From Polynucleobacter asymbioticus (lineage in GTDB: Bacteria > Pseudomonadota > Gammaproteobacteria > Burkholderiales > Burkholderiaceae), in the NCBI RefSeq assembly GCF_018687575.1, contig NZ_CP061297.1:1556821-1620820 (forward strand): a stretch of DNA of 64,000 nucleotides, written 5' to 3'. The notes under the pieces are model-generated. The model saw only the letters and a list, made by a program, of their open reading frames with translations. It had not been told where the DNA came from and ran no database searches. The first letter of the stretch is position 1. Every line of letters starts with the position of its first letter. Of this stretch, positions 44,669 to 54,021 are shown piece by piece. Made by a program: the position numbers and the translations under genes.

Positions 44669-45880
44669 TTAATCTTTCGCTCTTTCAGCCAATACCGCAA
44701 AGGCTGGCAAGGTTTTACCTTCTAAGAATTCTAAGAAAGCACCACCGCCAGTAGAGATGTAATCCACTTGATTCTCAATACCGTACTTTGCAATTGCAGC
44801 TAAGGTATCGCCGCCACCCGCAATCGAGAAAGCTGGCGAATGGGCAATCGCTGCCGCCAACATCTTGGTGCCACCACCAAACTGGTCAATCTCAAATACA
44901 CCTAATGGGCCGTTCCACACAATCGTGCCGGCATGCGCCAACATAATAGATAGGCGCGCAGCAGTTTTAGGTCCAATATCCAAAATCATGTCGTCTTCTG
45001 CAACTTGATCTGCAGGTACGCGGTTCGCACGCGCCAATGGTGATAGTTCATTCGCAACTACGACATCCTCGGGAATAGGAACATGCGCACCGCGCTTTTC
45101 CATAATCTCCATGATTTCGCGCGCTTCATCAACCAAGTCAGGCTCAGCTAGTGACTTACCAATTGGTAAACCTTTAGCCAACATAAAAGTATTAGCAATA
45201 CCGCCGCCAACAATCAACTCATCCACCTTATCAGCTAAAGCCTTCAGAATGGTTAGCTTTGAAGACACTTTAGAGCCTGCCACAATCGCCACCAATGGGC
45301 GCTTGGGATTTGCTAGGGCACGACTCAAGGCATCTAACTCAGCGGCCATCAAAGGTCCAGCGCAAGCAATCGGGGCGAATTTAGCTACACCATGGGTAGT
45401 TGCCTCAGCACGGTGGGCAGTGCCAAATGCATCATTGACATAGACATCACAGAGAGCAGCAATCTTCTTAGCTAACTCATCGTTATTCTTTTTCTCACCT
45501 ACATTGAGGCGGCAGTTTTCAAGCAAAACCAATTCACCTGGATTCACTTCAAAACCACCATTAACCCAATCACTAATTAAAGGAACTTTGCGATTCAAAA
45601 GGCTTGCTATCCGATCGGCTACTGGCGCCAAACTATCCTCGGGCTTAAATTCACCTTCCGTTGGCCGTCCCAAGTGGGAAGTCACCATAACCGCCGCCCC
45701 GGCATCCAAACACATCTGTACCGCCGGCATCGAGGCTCTGATACGCGTGTCTTCGGTGATATTGCCCACATCATCCTGAGGGACATTGAGGTCGGCGCGG
45801 ATTAAAACCCGCTTTCCCTTGAGAAGTCCTGCTGAAGCTAATTCGCTAAGGCGTTTTACTTTAAAGAGAGATTCCGGCAT
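44669..45880 (-). CDS. pgk: Phosphoglycerate kinase
   Basis: Transfers phosphate from 1,3-bisphosphoglycerate to ADP. It has the N-terminal signature [13 protein letters not shown] near 24-36 and the C-terminal nucleotide-binding [10 protein letters not shown] near 355. The frame is open to a GTG at 45943, but the ATG at 45880 ([14 protein letters not shown]) gives 403 residues, the normal size; no good ribosome site marks either start. It is the first gene of the pgk-pyk-fba-purC-purE-purK-tsaC run. The gap stopping this gene from the next is 2 bases. Confidence 0.94.
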   Translation of the reverse strand: MPESLFKVKRLSELASAGLLKGKRVLIRADLNVPQDDVGNITEDTRIRASMPAVQMCLDAGAAVMVTSHLGRPTEGEFKPEDSLAPVADRIASLLNRKVPLISDWVNGGFEVNPGELVLLENCRLNVGEKKNNDELAKKIAALCDVYVNDAFGTAHRAEATTHGVAKFAPIACAGPLMAAELDALSRALANPKRPLVAIVAGSKVSSKLTILKALADKVDELIVGGGIANTFMLAKGLPIGKSLAEPDLVDEAREIMEIMEKRGAHVPIPEDVVVANELSPLARANRVPADQVAEDDMILDIGPKTAARLSIMLAHAGTIVWNGPLGVFEIDQFGGGTKMLAAAIAHSPAFSIAGGGDTLAAIAKYGIENQVDYISTGGGAFLEFLEGKTLPAFAVLAERAKD

Positions 45881-46013
45881 GAGAATGGGTAAATTGAGTG
45901 GTTTATGGGGAATGCTCCATTCTAAATCGTCCGAGCCCCTCACCCCAAAGGAATTGGGCTACTCCGCCACGCTCCCTGCTCTACAATAAAGCCTTGGTCG
46001 CTTTATTGGGCCT

Positions 46014-46045
46014 AGGGGCTAAAACCTCGGTCTAGCGCCCTGTTT
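46014..46045 (+). other. Imperfect hairpin in the ilvE leader
   Basis: AGGGGCTA (46014-46021) can pair, with one bulge, with TAGCGCCCT (46033-46041), followed by GTTTT. It lies about 50 bases before the ilvE start in the pgk/ilvE divergent gap. It could be a leader terminator or attenuator, but no leader peptide is evident. Confidence 0.3.
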
Positions 46046-46093
46046 TACCCAATTGAATTACCCAATTTATTACATATTTAAAAGGTAGAGAAA

Positions 46094-47017
46094 ATGTCGA
46101 TGTCCGACCGCGATGGCTTTATTTGGTCCGATGGGAAGCTCATTCCCTGGCGTGAGGCCAATGTTCATGTGCTAACCCACAGCCTCCACTATGGAATGGG
46201 TGTATTCGAAGGCATTCGCGCCTACAAAACCCCCCAAGGCACCGCCATTTTCCGCCTTCCAGAGCACGTTAAGCGCCTATTTAATGGAACCAAGATTTTC
46301 CAGATGAGCATGCCTTGGTCTCCAGAGCAGATTAGCAAGGGCATTATTGAGGTGGTTAACAGCAATAAGCTGGAATCTTGCTACATTCGCCCAATTATCT
46401 TTATCGGCTCCCAAAAACTCGGCATATCTCCAAAAGGCAACAGCATCCACACCGCAATTGCTGCCTGGGAATGGGGCGCCTATTTGGGCGAGGATGGCAT
46501 CAATAAAGGTATTCGCGTTAAAACCTCCTCATTTACACGCCACTTTGTGAACTCTTCACTAGTTCGTGCCAAGGCCTCTGGTTACTACATCAACTCCATC
46601 TTGGCCAATCAAGAAGTCACTGCCAATGGATATGACGAAGCTTTGCTGCTCGATACAGAGGGCTACGTATCCGAAGGATCTGGCGAAAATATCTTTATTG
46701 TTAACAACGGCATTATTTACACCCCAGATCTAGCTTCTTGCTTGGATGGCATCACTCGTAACTCCATCATGCAAATTGCCAAAGACCTTGGCTATGAGTT
46801 ACGTGAGAAGCGCATTACTCGTGATGAAGTGTATTCAGCGGATGAAGCCTTCTTCACTGGCACTGCTGCTGAAGTAACGCCAATTCGTGAGTTGGACGAT
46901 CGCACTATTGGGGATGGTAAGCGCGGCCCAATTACCGAGCAAATCCAGAAGACCTACTTTGATGCGGTTTACGGTAGAAGCGAGAAGTACAAGTCTTGGT
47001 TAACTTACGTTAAGTAA
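46094..47017 (+). CDS. ilvE: Branched-chain amino acid aminotransferase
   Basis: Class IV PLP aminotransferase for the last step of Val, Leu and Ile synthesis. The PLP lysine lies in RAKASGYYINSIL near residue 157, and the class IV segment (EGYVSEGSGENIFIV) is near 197. At 307 residues it matches E. coli IlvE (309). An AAAGGTAGAG ribosome site precedes the ATG. It heads a plus-strand group with a zinc-finger gene 14 bases later. Confidence 0.95.
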   Translation: MSMSDRDGFIWSDGKLIPWREANVHVLTHSLHYGMGVFEGIRAYKTPQGTAIFRLPEHVKRLFNGTKIFQMSMPWSPEQISKGIIEVVNSNKLESCYIRPIIFIGSQKLGISPKGNSIHTAIAAWEWGAYLGEDGINKGIRVKTSSFTRHFVNSSLVRAKASGYYINSILANQEVTANGYDEALLLDTEGYVSEGSGENIFIVNNGIIYTPDLASCLDGITRNSIMQIAKDLGYELREKRITRDEVYSADEAFFTGTAAEVTPIRELDDRTIGDGKRGPITEQIQKTYFDAVYGRSEKYKSWLTYVK

Positions 47018-47031
47018 TAGGAAATCAGAGA

Positions 47032-47223
47032 ATGAGTGAAGCTCAAGTTGTGAAGGTGAATGGCAATACTGATTTGCCTTTGCATTGCCCAACCAATAAA
47101 ACCCCTAGCTGGAATTCGCATCCGCGCGTATTTCTCGATGTTGCTAAGACGGGCGAAGCAAAGTGTCCTTATTGCGGCACTGAGTACAAACTCATTCCTG
47201 GTACCGAGCCCCACGGGCACTAA
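47032..47223 (+). CDS. Zinc-finger CHCC domain protein (NDUFS6/YacG-size)
   Basis: A 63-residue protein with a C19, H30, C45, C48 pattern (CP...SHP...CPYCG), the zf-CHCC fold seen in the mitochondrial complex I subunit NDUFS6 and in short bacterial proteins. Its bacterial role is not established; it may help complex I or another metal site. The gene usually lies between ilvE and waaF in Burkholderiales, as here. Confidence 0.88.
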   Translation: MSEAQVVKVNGNTDLPLHCPTNKTPSWNSHPRVFLDVAKTGEAKCPYCGTEYKLIPGTEPHGH

Positions 47224-47229
47224 ACCCAT

Positions 47230-47252
47230 CAGCACCCCAGCATGGGGTGCTG
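47230..47252. other. Perfect 10-bp hairpin between the zinc-finger gene and waaF
   Basis: CAGCACCCCA (47230-47239) pairs with TGGGGTGCTG (47243-47252) around a 3-base loop, 7 bases after the zinc-finger stop and 17 bases before the waaF ATG. No T run follows, so it is more likely an mRNA stability or processing element than a full terminator. Confidence 0.55.
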
Positions 47253-47268
47253 TGTCGGGATACCTGAT

Positions 47269-48306
47269 ATGAATCGTATTCTGATCATCGCCCCCAACTG
47301 GATTGGTGATGCCGTAATGTCCCAGCCCCTGCTGGCAAATCTGAAAACTATTTATCCACAGTCTCAAATTGATGTTTTAGCAAGCCCTTGGGTTGCGCCC
47401 ATTTATCGCGCCTGCGATGAAGTTCATCAGGTGATTGAAGCACGCCTAGAGCATAAGCAATTGCAATGGGGTTTACGCAAGCAACTCGCCAGGCAACTGG
47501 AATTAAATCAATACGATGCTTGCTTTGTTCTGCCCAATAGCCTGAAGTCTGCTCTCATTCCTTGGCTTGCCAATATTCCGTTACGAATTGGCTATCGCGG
47601 AGAGATGCGCTTTGGTTTAATCAATCTTGCCTTAGACAATCCCAGCAAGATTGATCGCCCTCCAATGGCAAATCATTACCTTGCACTCTGCAATGTCATA
47701 GATCATTCAGAAAAAATTGATACCCATAAGCCTGTTGACCCTAGGCTCAATATCTCTCCTGAGGCTAAGAAATCGGTTAGCGATAGGTTACAAGCAACTG
47801 CGATTCAGGAAAAATCGGTTTATGTTTTTTGCCCTGGGGCTGAGTACGGCAAAACAAAACGCTGGCCTACCGAGCACTTCGCCACTCTCGCACAACAGTT
47901 AATGGCTCAAGAGCCAGATGCTCACATCATTCTTTTAGGCAGTAAGAGTGATCACGAACTAGGTGAGGAAATTATTGCCAAAGCCACAAACGCTACACAA
48001 ATTCAGAACTGGTGTGGAGAAACTTCGCTAGATGAAGCGATTGCTCTTATTGGCATGGGTAAGGCACTCATCAGCAATGATTCTGGATTAATGCATATCG
48101 GCGCTGCATTAAAAGTGCCTCAAGTAGCGATCTTTGGGTCAAGCGATCCACAGCATACCCCACCACTGTCTGAGAAAGCTCAAGTTATTTGGCTTCACTT
48201 GCCGTGTAGCCCTTGTCACAAGAGAGAGTGCCCATTGGGACATCTCAAATGCTTAAAAGATATTTCGCCAAGCAATGTATTTCAAGCCATTCAGAATATT
48301 CATTAA
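47269..48306 (+). CDS. waaF: ADP-heptose:LPS heptosyltransferase II
   Basis: A GT9 glycosyltransferase that adds the second heptose to the LPS inner core at the cytosolic face of the inner membrane. It begins MNRILIIAPNWIGDAVMSQP; the C-terminal nucleotide-sugar site has FCPGAEYGKTKRWP near 184 and ISNDSGLMHIGAALKVP near 264. The frame is open to 47242, but the ATG at 47269 is the conserved start, giving 345 residues. Also typical is the cysteine-rich end, CSPCHKRECPLGHLKC. Confidence 0.94.
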   Translation: MNRILIIAPNWIGDAVMSQPLLANLKTIYPQSQIDVLASPWVAPIYRACDEVHQVIEARLEHKQLQWGLRKQLARQLELNQYDACFVLPNSLKSALIPWLANIPLRIGYRGEMRFGLINLALDNPSKIDRPPMANHYLALCNVIDHSEKIDTHKPVDPRLNISPEAKKSVSDRLQATAIQEKSVYVFCPGAEYGKTKRWPTEHFATLAQQLMAQEPDAHIILLGSKSDHELGEEIIAKATNATQIQNWCGETSLDEAIALIGMGKALISNDSGLMHIGAALKVPQVAIFGSSDPQHTPPLSEKAQVIWLHLPCSPCHKRECPLGHLKCLKDISPSNVFQAIQNIH

Positions 48307-48340
48307 TTTTGCATCAATCTAAGCCACCAGAAAGTAAGCC

Positions 48341-48775
48341 ATGTCAAAACTAGCCAGACTTTTTCATAATGCAGATGATGTAGTAGATGCCTGGCGCGAC
48401 GCCTTAAAACATCGTGATGTTAAAGGTGCTCTAGCAATTTGGCTGGATGATGACTCAATTACTTGTGTACTTCCGGAAGGTCAACGCCTTAGTGGTCATG
48501 CAGAAATTCGAGCCGGCCTGGAGCGCCTCCTAGCCAAGCAAGCGCTATTTTTAGAGCCCATTGCCTGCATTAGCCATTCAGTTTTAGGTGCCGCCATCTA
48601 CGACACTACGGAAGCAGTTCATCTGCGTGCCGATCAAATTGAGGCAGAGTTTTTCCTCAATATCACTTTAGTTTTGTTACAAGATAGTCAAGGGTGGCGT
48701 ATCGCCCACCTGCATGCAAGTCATTCAACTGAAGATACTTTTGACGCACCCTCAACTCCACACGGACTGCATTAA
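48341..48775 (+). CDS. NTF2-like (SnoaL-type) domain protein
   Basis: A 144-residue single-domain protein with the NTF2-like pattern: an N-terminal helix with VDAWRDALKHRDVKGALAIW, the DDSITCVLPEGQRLSGHAEIR stretch and a C-terminal HLHASHS strand. Such proteins are YybH-like and of undefined function, often binding small ligands in a cone-shaped pocket. It follows waaF by 34 bases, but nothing ties it to LPS synthesis. Confidence 0.8.
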   Translation: MSKLARLFHNADDVVDAWRDALKHRDVKGALAIWLDDDSITCVLPEGQRLSGHAEIRAGLERLLAKQALFLEPIACISHSVLGAAIYDTTEAVHLRADQIEAEFFLNITLVLLQDSQGWRIAHLHASHSTEDTFDAPSTPHGLH

Positions 48776-48803
48776 TTCCTAATGGTGCAAAGAGTGCTAT
48801 CTC

Positions 48804-49418
48804 ATGGATGAGCAAGTTCTAAGGTCTCTCATTAAGTGGCCCAATGTTCCCCACTGCTTTGGCTGGCTAGCACTTGATCGTCGTGGGCAATGGCGTATGC
48901 GTGATGAATTCGCACAAGCCAATCAATTAGCGGGAAGCGTCATTCAGCATACTGCTCTCAATGAATTCATCTCCAGAAATTACGCTTGCGATTCTTTGGG
49001 TAGATATTTTTTTCAGAACGGGCCTCAGCGGGTTTTCATTACACTGGATGCAACGCCATTCATTGTTAGAATCATTCCCACTGAAAATGGTCCTCAGCTA
49101 TTAACCCAGTGTGGCACAGAGATAAAACCGCAGGGCGCCCTGAGTGATGAAAAAGGCAATATCTATATCACTGGATTCATTCCGCAATCACTCTCTGATC
49201 AAATCGAGAGTGCGATATTTAATAGGACAGAATTGCTATCGGTTGCACTACTTCATGATCATGATTTAGATTTATTCTCAGATCAATCGAAAGTACTAGA
49301 GGATGCCTGTAGCTTTAGAGGCTCTTGGCAGTGGAATGGAAAAGATTTACCAATTGAACCTATCCACTCAACCGAACTGGGTGAGCGCTTTCACTTCATG
49401 AAAGTACCCAGCAATTAA
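48804..49418 (+). CDS. Conserved protein of unknown function
   Basis: A 204-residue protein I cannot assign with confidence; it resembles uncharacterised DUF2946-neighbour type proteins annotated in Burkholderiales, but I do not trust the number. There is no signal peptide, membrane helix or metal motif. Visible patterns are an N-terminal WPNVPHCFGWLALDRRGQWR block and a central PFIVRIIPTENGPQLLTQCG segment, suggesting an alpha/beta cytosolic protein. It follows the NTF2-like gene by 28 bases and its stop directly abuts that of the convergent M48 protease gene. Confidence 0.7.
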   Translation: MDEQVLRSLIKWPNVPHCFGWLALDRRGQWRMRDEFAQANQLAGSVIQHTALNEFISRNYACDSLGRYFFQNGPQRVFITLDATPFIVRIIPTENGPQLLTQCGTEIKPQGALSDEKGNIYITGFIPQSLSDQIESAIFNRTELLSVALLHDHDLDLFSDQSKVLEDACSFRGSWQWNGKDLPIEPIHSTELGERFHFMKVPSN

Positions 49419-51137
49419 TTAGCCGGGCATATTTTTACCCTGCTCCTTCAACTCCTCTTGATATTGCTTTTGCATTTCTCGAAGACGTGCATCGATGCTG
49501 GAGGCTTGATAGAAATCTACCCCGCCAGAAGATCGAGCAATCTTGAGTTGTTCAATGGCAGAAGGCCAAGCGCCCTCGAGCGCATACTTTTCTCCAAGAG
49601 CGTAATGGCGCATTGGCACGTTCTTTGCTTGGTCATAGGCATTCGATAGCATGGTCCACCACACGACCTCATTGGGCTGCAACCTAGTACGCGCTTTTAA
49701 CCAGGCAATGGCGTCATTAGTACGACCTAGCTTGAGATAGGCATTCATCATTGCTGCTCCAGCAGCATAGGATTGTGGGTAGGCTTTTAAAGTCGCCTGA
49801 GCAATTTGCAGGGCCTCCTCGTTTTTACCTCTCGCCAATGCCAACTCGGAGGCTGTAATGTCCAGGGAAAGACTTTGCCGCTGAATTGGTGAGCCCGGTG
49901 CACTGGCGTTGTTAGCTAAATTGCGCGCTTGCTGTAAAAAGCCTGCAGCCTGATCAAACTTGCCCTGCTTTTGAGCTACTAGCGCAAGTCCATAAAAGCC
50001 TTCCATCTGCTTTCCTGGGGCTGACTGTTTGCTTAAAGCTTCAAAGGTATTTTTTAAGTCATACATCTGACTCGAGCTTCCGGATTGCTCCATGCGAGCA
50101 CGTGCTTTAATGAAATAAAACTCTACTGCCGTCGATACATTTTTGTTGGCGATATTACGAGCACGATCTTGCATATCTGCAATACGATCGGTGGTTAGAG
50201 GGTGGGTACGTACATAGGATGGTACGCCGCTGTCCATGATGCCCGTGGCTTTTTGTAAGCGCTGAAAAAATCCTGGGGCACCATTTACGTCATAACCACT
50301 CGCTGCCAGAATCTGAAAACCAATTCGATCCGCTTCGCGCTCGGCATCTCTTGAGTAGGAGAGTTGGTTATTTACCGCCACTGCTTGACCGCCCTGCATC
50401 AGGCCAGATGCTGCACCTGGATTACGTGAGGCAGCTAAAGCGCCCAATAATATGCCCGCAAGAGCGATCATAGTATTGGTGGTCTGCTTATCCATTTGTC
50501 GCGCTAGGTGGCGCTGTAACACGTGGCCTGTCTCGTGACCCATGACTGAAGCAACCTCAGAGTCAGTCTCGGCGCTAACTAGTAATCCCGTGTGAAAGCC
50601 AATAAATCCACCTGGTAATGCAAATGCATTAATACTGCTGTCTTTAACAGCGAATACCTCAAAGTTATAGGCTCCACTACCCTGCTCATTAGCACCACCT
50701 AATTGCAAGCGTTTTGCAGCTTGCAATAGCCGTCGCTCCATCTGGTTTAAAAAATCATAGATTGGTAAATCATTCGAATAATCTGCATCCGGACGAATCT
50801 GGCGCATGATCATCTCGCCATATTTTTTCTCATCCATCCGACTTAAGGTATCGCCACCAGGATCACCCATATCTGGAAGCACAAAGCTTGGTTGGATTTG
50901 AGGTGCATTACGTGACGGCAGATTCGAGGAGCGGGCATCAGGCGACTGAACCGCTCTACCCAGGTTTTGTAAAGCTGCCGACTCACCTTGAACCGACACA
51001 TCACCTGTTACCAAGGAAGGCGCAGGTCCAGCTGCGTAGACCAAGCTGGCACTAGGGCAGGCTAAGCTCAGAATGAGCTGGCCTGCCAAAATTTGCTTAA
51101 ATAGCGATGATTTATGTGATGTCTTTATGACTTGCAT
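49419..51137 (-). CDS. M48-family periplasmic metalloprotease with TPR repeats, BepA-like
   Basis: A 572-residue exported protein. The signal peptide runs to about residue 36. The zinc protease motif is HETGH at 201-205, with the third ligand Glu in READRIG near 268. The C-terminal half (about 340-560) is alpha-helical with TPR-like repeats. This matches BepA (YfgC), which checks assembly of outer-membrane LptD and BamA substrates. It is longer than E. coli BepA (487), partly from an N-terminal linker of low complexity. It converges with the previous gene with no spacer and diverges from moaC across 23 bases. Confidence 0.9.
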   Translation of the reverse strand: MQVIKTSHKSSLFKQILAGQLILSLACPSASLVYAAGPAPSLVTGDVSVQGESAALQNLGRAVQSPDARSSNLPSRNAPQIQPSFVLPDMGDPGGDTLSRMDEKKYGEMIMRQIRPDADYSNDLPIYDFLNQMERRLLQAAKRLQLGGANEQGSGAYNFEVFAVKDSSINAFALPGGFIGFHTGLLVSAETDSEVASVMGHETGHVLQRHLARQMDKQTTNTMIALAGILLGALAASRNPGAASGLMQGGQAVAVNNQLSYSRDAEREADRIGFQILAASGYDVNGAPGFFQRLQKATGIMDSGVPSYVRTHPLTTDRIADMQDRARNIANKNVSTAVEFYFIKARARMEQSGSSSQMYDLKNTFEALSKQSAPGKQMEGFYGLALVAQKQGKFDQAAGFLQQARNLANNASAPGSPIQRQSLSLDITASELALARGKNEEALQIAQATLKAYPQSYAAGAAMMNAYLKLGRTNDAIAWLKARTRLQPNEVVWWTMLSNAYDQAKNVPMRHYALGEKYALEGAWPSAIEQLKIARSSGGVDFYQASSIDARLREMQKQYQEELKEQGKNMPG

Positions 51138-51160
51138 CCCTATATGGTAAAACTTATCCC

Positions 51161-51634
51161 ATGAACAAACTAACTCATTTTGATGCCAGTGGCCAAGCCC
51201 ATATGGTTAATGTTGGAGACAAGCCCAATACCCACCGGATTGCCATTGCTACAGGCAAAATCACCATGCTCCCAGAGACCTTCGGAATGATCGAAGCTGG
51301 TACCCATAAAAAAGGGGATGTTTTGGGTATCGCCCGAATTGCAGGTATTCAGGCATCCAAGAAGACATCCGACTTAATCCCACTCTGTCACCCACTAGCT
51401 TTGACACACGTGAGCCTAGAGTTCACTCTCAACAAAGATGCCAGCAGTATTACCTGCCAAGTCAGAGCCGAGACCACTGGCCCTACTGGCGTAGAAATGG
51501 AAGCCCTCACCGCAGTCCAAGTCGCCCTCCTCACAATCTACGATATGGCCAAAGCAGTAGATAGAGGTATGGTGATGGGTGATGTCCATCTACTAGAGAA
51601 GAGTGGTGGGAAATCTGGGGAGTGGAAGGCTTAA
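51161..51634 (+). CDS. moaC: Cyclic pyranopterin monophosphate synthase MoaC
   Basis: Forms cyclic pyranopterin monophosphate in molybdenum cofactor synthesis. MoaC blocks are present: [18 protein letters not shown] near 63-80 and [14 protein letters not shown] near 105-118, with the active-site lysine in the [10 protein letters not shown] segment near 128. At 157 residues it is full length. No other moa or moe gene is here. Confidence 0.95.
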   Translation: MNKLTHFDASGQAHMVNVGDKPNTHRIAIATGKITMLPETFGMIEAGTHKKGDVLGIARIAGIQASKKTSDLIPLCHPLALTHVSLEFTLNKDASSITCQVRAETTGPTGVEMEALTAVQVALLTIYDMAKAVDRGMVMGDVHLLEKSGGKSGEWKA

Positions 51635-51661
51635 TTTATTAGCTACTCGATTGAAATGATG

Positions 51662-51681
51662 AAGCCACCCTAGGGTGGCTT
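51662..51681. terminator. Bidirectional hairpin between convergent moaC and pilin genes
   Basis: AAGCCACCC and GGGTGGCTT form a perfect 20-base palindrome, followed by a short T-rich stretch (GATTTCTT) on the plus strand. The uridine tract is weak, so termination may be partial. Confidence 0.65.
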
Positions 51682-51709
51682 GATTTCTTATAGAGCACTA
51701 ATCACTAGA

Positions 51710-52213
51710 TTACTTCGTGATGCGGCACTCAGAAGGCAATAGCTGAGGCAGTAGATTTGTTTCACTCGAGCGACAAGACCAACCGCCAGCCCAAGTCGAT
51801 CCCTCTGGCTTGGATAAATCAATTGCTTTGGGTATGTTGGCATCTGGATTATTTGTGGGAATGAGATGTAAGGTATTTTTATTTTCCGGGGCGACGTTAT
51901 TCTGAAAGTCGATGGCAATAGCACCGGATGGTGTGATCTCAATTAACTTCACACTTCGAGTTGGTACAAAAGTAAAGGAGCCATGGGTTGCATCATCCAT
52001 TGGCACAGTGCCTCTACTAGCAAAAGCTTCTGTGACAGCCAGCTTTGCGCTTGAGGAGAGATTCATACCCTCCACGACGCGGCTGCGAGCAATGTAATCT
52101 TGATATTGAGGAACGGCTACCGCTACCAGAATGCCAATGATGGCAACTACCACCATTACTTCAATCAAGGTAAATCCAGACTCTTGCTGCTGATCTTGTG
52201 TAGACATATTCAT
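51710..52213 (-). CDS. pilA: Type IV pilin (PilA/PilE-like major pilin)
   Basis: A 167-residue prepilin. The prepilin peptidase site G13-F14 (GFTLIEV) is followed by Glu at +5 and a continuous hydrophobic helix to about residue 37, then [10 protein letters not shown], as in class IVa pilins. Two C-terminal cysteines (C147 and C163) form the expected D-region disulfide loop. The leader is 13 residues from the first ATG, or 11 from the ATG at 52207. No assembly genes are adjacent. It lies alone between two terminators, so it likely has its own promoter. Confidence 0.9.
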   Translation of the reverse strand: MNMSTQDQQQESGFTLIEVMVVVAIIGILVAVAVPQYQDYIARSRVVEGMNLSSSAKLAVTEAFASRGTVPMDDATHGSFTFVPTRSVKLIEITPSGAIAIDFQNNVAPENKNTLHLIPTNNPDANIPKAIDLSKPEGSTWAGGWSCRSSETNLLPQLLPSECRITK

Positions 52214-52280
52214 GAGCTCCTGAGGTTTAAATGCCTCATCATCCAGTCTATACCCAACACACTCAAGACGTCCAAATGTA

Positions 52281-52311
52281 AGAAAAGCCGGCTGTTAAGG
52301 CCGGCTTTTCT
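52281..52311. terminator. Terminator downstream of terC
   Basis: AGAAAAGCCGGC (52281-52292) and GCCGGCTTTTCT (52300-52311) form a stem with a 7-base loop, flanked by A and T runs. On the minus strand it stops terC transcription before the pilin gene. Confidence 0.85.
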
Positions 52312-52332
52312 GATTAATACGAAAGGAAACAA

Positions 52333-53031
52333 TTACGCTTTTTTACTGCTCCGCTTCGCAAGCTCTCCAAGAGCCATAACGCCGATAGCACCTACAGCAC
52401 CTGCTAGCAAGCTATAGCTTTCGACTCCAGCCCCAAAGAACTTCATCACACCAGGGTCGGAAAGCATCATGCCGCCAGCAATCCAGCCTAGTAAGCCAGC
52501 ACCAGCCGTAACAATGATCGGGAAGCGATCGATGAGGTACAAAACGATACGGCTGCCACCAATGATGAGCGGCACAGAAACCAACAAACCGAAAACAATA
52601 TAGCCAAGCTGATGGGCTTGATCGTCTACCTGACCTGCTGCACCTGCAATCGCTAGAACGTTGTCTAGACTCATGACAATATCCGCAATGATGATGGTCT
52701 TGATGGCTGCAAATAGCTTGTCAGGCGCTTGAAGATCATGACCCTCATCACCACCTGTATCTACCATTAACTTGTAACCAATCCACAGGAGTGCAAGAGC
52801 ACCAACAAACTTCAAGAAAGGGATTTGCAGCAAAGTTACCGCGAAGGCAACCAGCACAATACGCAAAATAATTGCGCCAGCTGTTCCCCATAAGATACCC
52901 TTACGACGCTGATTAGGGTGTAGGTTTCTGCAAGCTAAAGCAATCACTACCGCGTTATCGCCGCCCAACAGAATATCGATCAAGATGATCTGCGCAACGA
53001 CAGACCAATCTAGCATTGTTAAAAACTCCAT
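52333..53031 (-). CDS. TerC-family integral membrane protein, YjbE type
   Basis: A 232-residue protein with about seven membrane helices. Helix 1 and the region near 110 carry the conserved acidic pairs of the family (LIDILLGGDNAVVIALA near 17-33; ADIVMSLDNVLAIAG near 115), thought to bind metal ions. YjbE-like TerC proteins have been linked to metal efflux, including manganese loading of exported proteins, but the ion here is unknown. It lies 82 bases downstream of sucD, beyond a terminator. Confidence 0.9.
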   Translation of the reverse strand: MEFLTMLDWSVVAQIILIDILLGGDNAVVIALACRNLHPNQRRKGILWGTAGAIILRIVLVAFAVTLLQIPFLKFVGALALLWIGYKLMVDTGGDEGHDLQAPDKLFAAIKTIIIADIVMSLDNVLAIAGAAGQVDDQAHQLGYIVFGLLVSVPLIIGGSRIVLYLIDRFPIIVTAGAGLLGWIAGGMMLSDPGVMKFFGAGVESYSLLAGAVGAIGVMALGELAKRSSKKA

Positions 53032-53074
53032 GTCATCCTCTTATATTTTTATGTTTTAACCACAGGTGCTACAG

Positions 53075-53100
53075 AAAAGGATGCTATCAGGCATCCTTTT
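53075..53100. terminator. Terminator between sucD and terC
   Basis: AAAAGGATGC (53075-53084) pairs with GCATCCTTTT (53091-53100) around a 6-base loop. Read on the minus strand it ends in TTTTCT and closes the sucCD unit. Confidence 0.85.
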
Positions 53101-53112
53101 CCTAAAGCGTAA

Positions 53113-54006
53113 TTACAACATGGCTTTGAGCAAAGCTGCCATTTCTGATGGATTTCTTGTTACTTTAAAGCCACATTCCTCCATAACAGCCAGCTTGGCG
53201 TCTGCTGTATCGGCACCACCAGAAATCAATGCACCAGCGTGGCCCATGCGTTTTCCAGGAGGCGCTGTTACACCAGCGATAAAGCCAACAACTGGCTTTT
53301 TCATATTGGCCTTGCACCAACGAGCAGCTTCAGCTTCATCTGGACCGCCGATTTCGCCAATCATGATCACCGCATCGGTATCTGGGTCTTCATTAAACAT
53401 ACGCATCACATCAATATGCTTCAAGCCATTGATTGGGTCCCCACCGATACCTACCGCTGTGGACTGACCTAAACCGATTGCTGTCAATTGACCAACCGCT
53501 TCATAAGTCAGGGTGCCAGAACGGCTAACTACACCGATACGACCCTTTTTATGAATATGGCCAGGCATGATGCCGATCTTGATTTCGTCAGGCGTGATGA
53601 TTCCAGGGCAATTTGGGCCAAGCAGCAAAGTCTTCTTACCACCAGCTGCTTCTTTGGCAGTCATCTTATTGCGCACTTCTAGCATGTCCTTGACTGGAAT
53701 GCCTTCAGTAATACAGATCACAAAATCGAGGTCAGCTTCAACAGCCTCCCAAATTGCAGCAGCAGCGCCAGGAGGTGGAACATAAATTACAGAAGTGGTT
53801 GCACCAGTTTGCTGAGCAGCTTCTTTTACAGTTCCATAGATTGGAATGTTGAAAATAGACTCGCCTGCTTTTTTAGGATTTACACCAGCTACAAAACAGT
53901 TTTTTCCGTTTGCGTATTCCTGGCACTTCTCAGTGTGGAATTGACCAGTCTTACCAGTAATACCTTGAGTAATTACTTTAGTATTTTTATTTACCAAAAT
54001 AGACAT
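53113..54006 (-). CDS. sucD: Succinyl-CoA synthetase alpha subunit
   Basis: The CoA-binding subunit of the TCA-cycle enzyme that makes ATP or GTP from succinyl-CoA. It has the N-terminal GITGKTGQFHTEKC near 16-29 and the phospho-His loop region GHAGALISGG near 253. At 297 residues it is slightly longer than E. coli SucD (289). It starts 15 bases after sucC ends. Confidence 0.97.
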   Translation of the reverse strand: MSILVNKNTKVITQGITGKTGQFHTEKCQEYANGKNCFVAGVNPKKAGESIFNIPIYGTVKEAAQQTGATTSVIYVPPPGAAAAIWEAVEADLDFVICITEGIPVKDMLEVRNKMTAKEAAGGKKTLLLGPNCPGIITPDEIKIGIMPGHIHKKGRIGVVSRSGTLTYEAVGQLTAIGLGQSTAVGIGGDPINGLKHIDVMRMFNEDPDTDAVIMIGEIGGPDEAEAARWCKANMKKPVVGFIAGVTAPPGKRMGHAGALISGGADTADAKLAVMEECGFKVTRNPSEMAALLKAML

Positions 54007-54021
54007 ATTGAAGTTCCTTGA

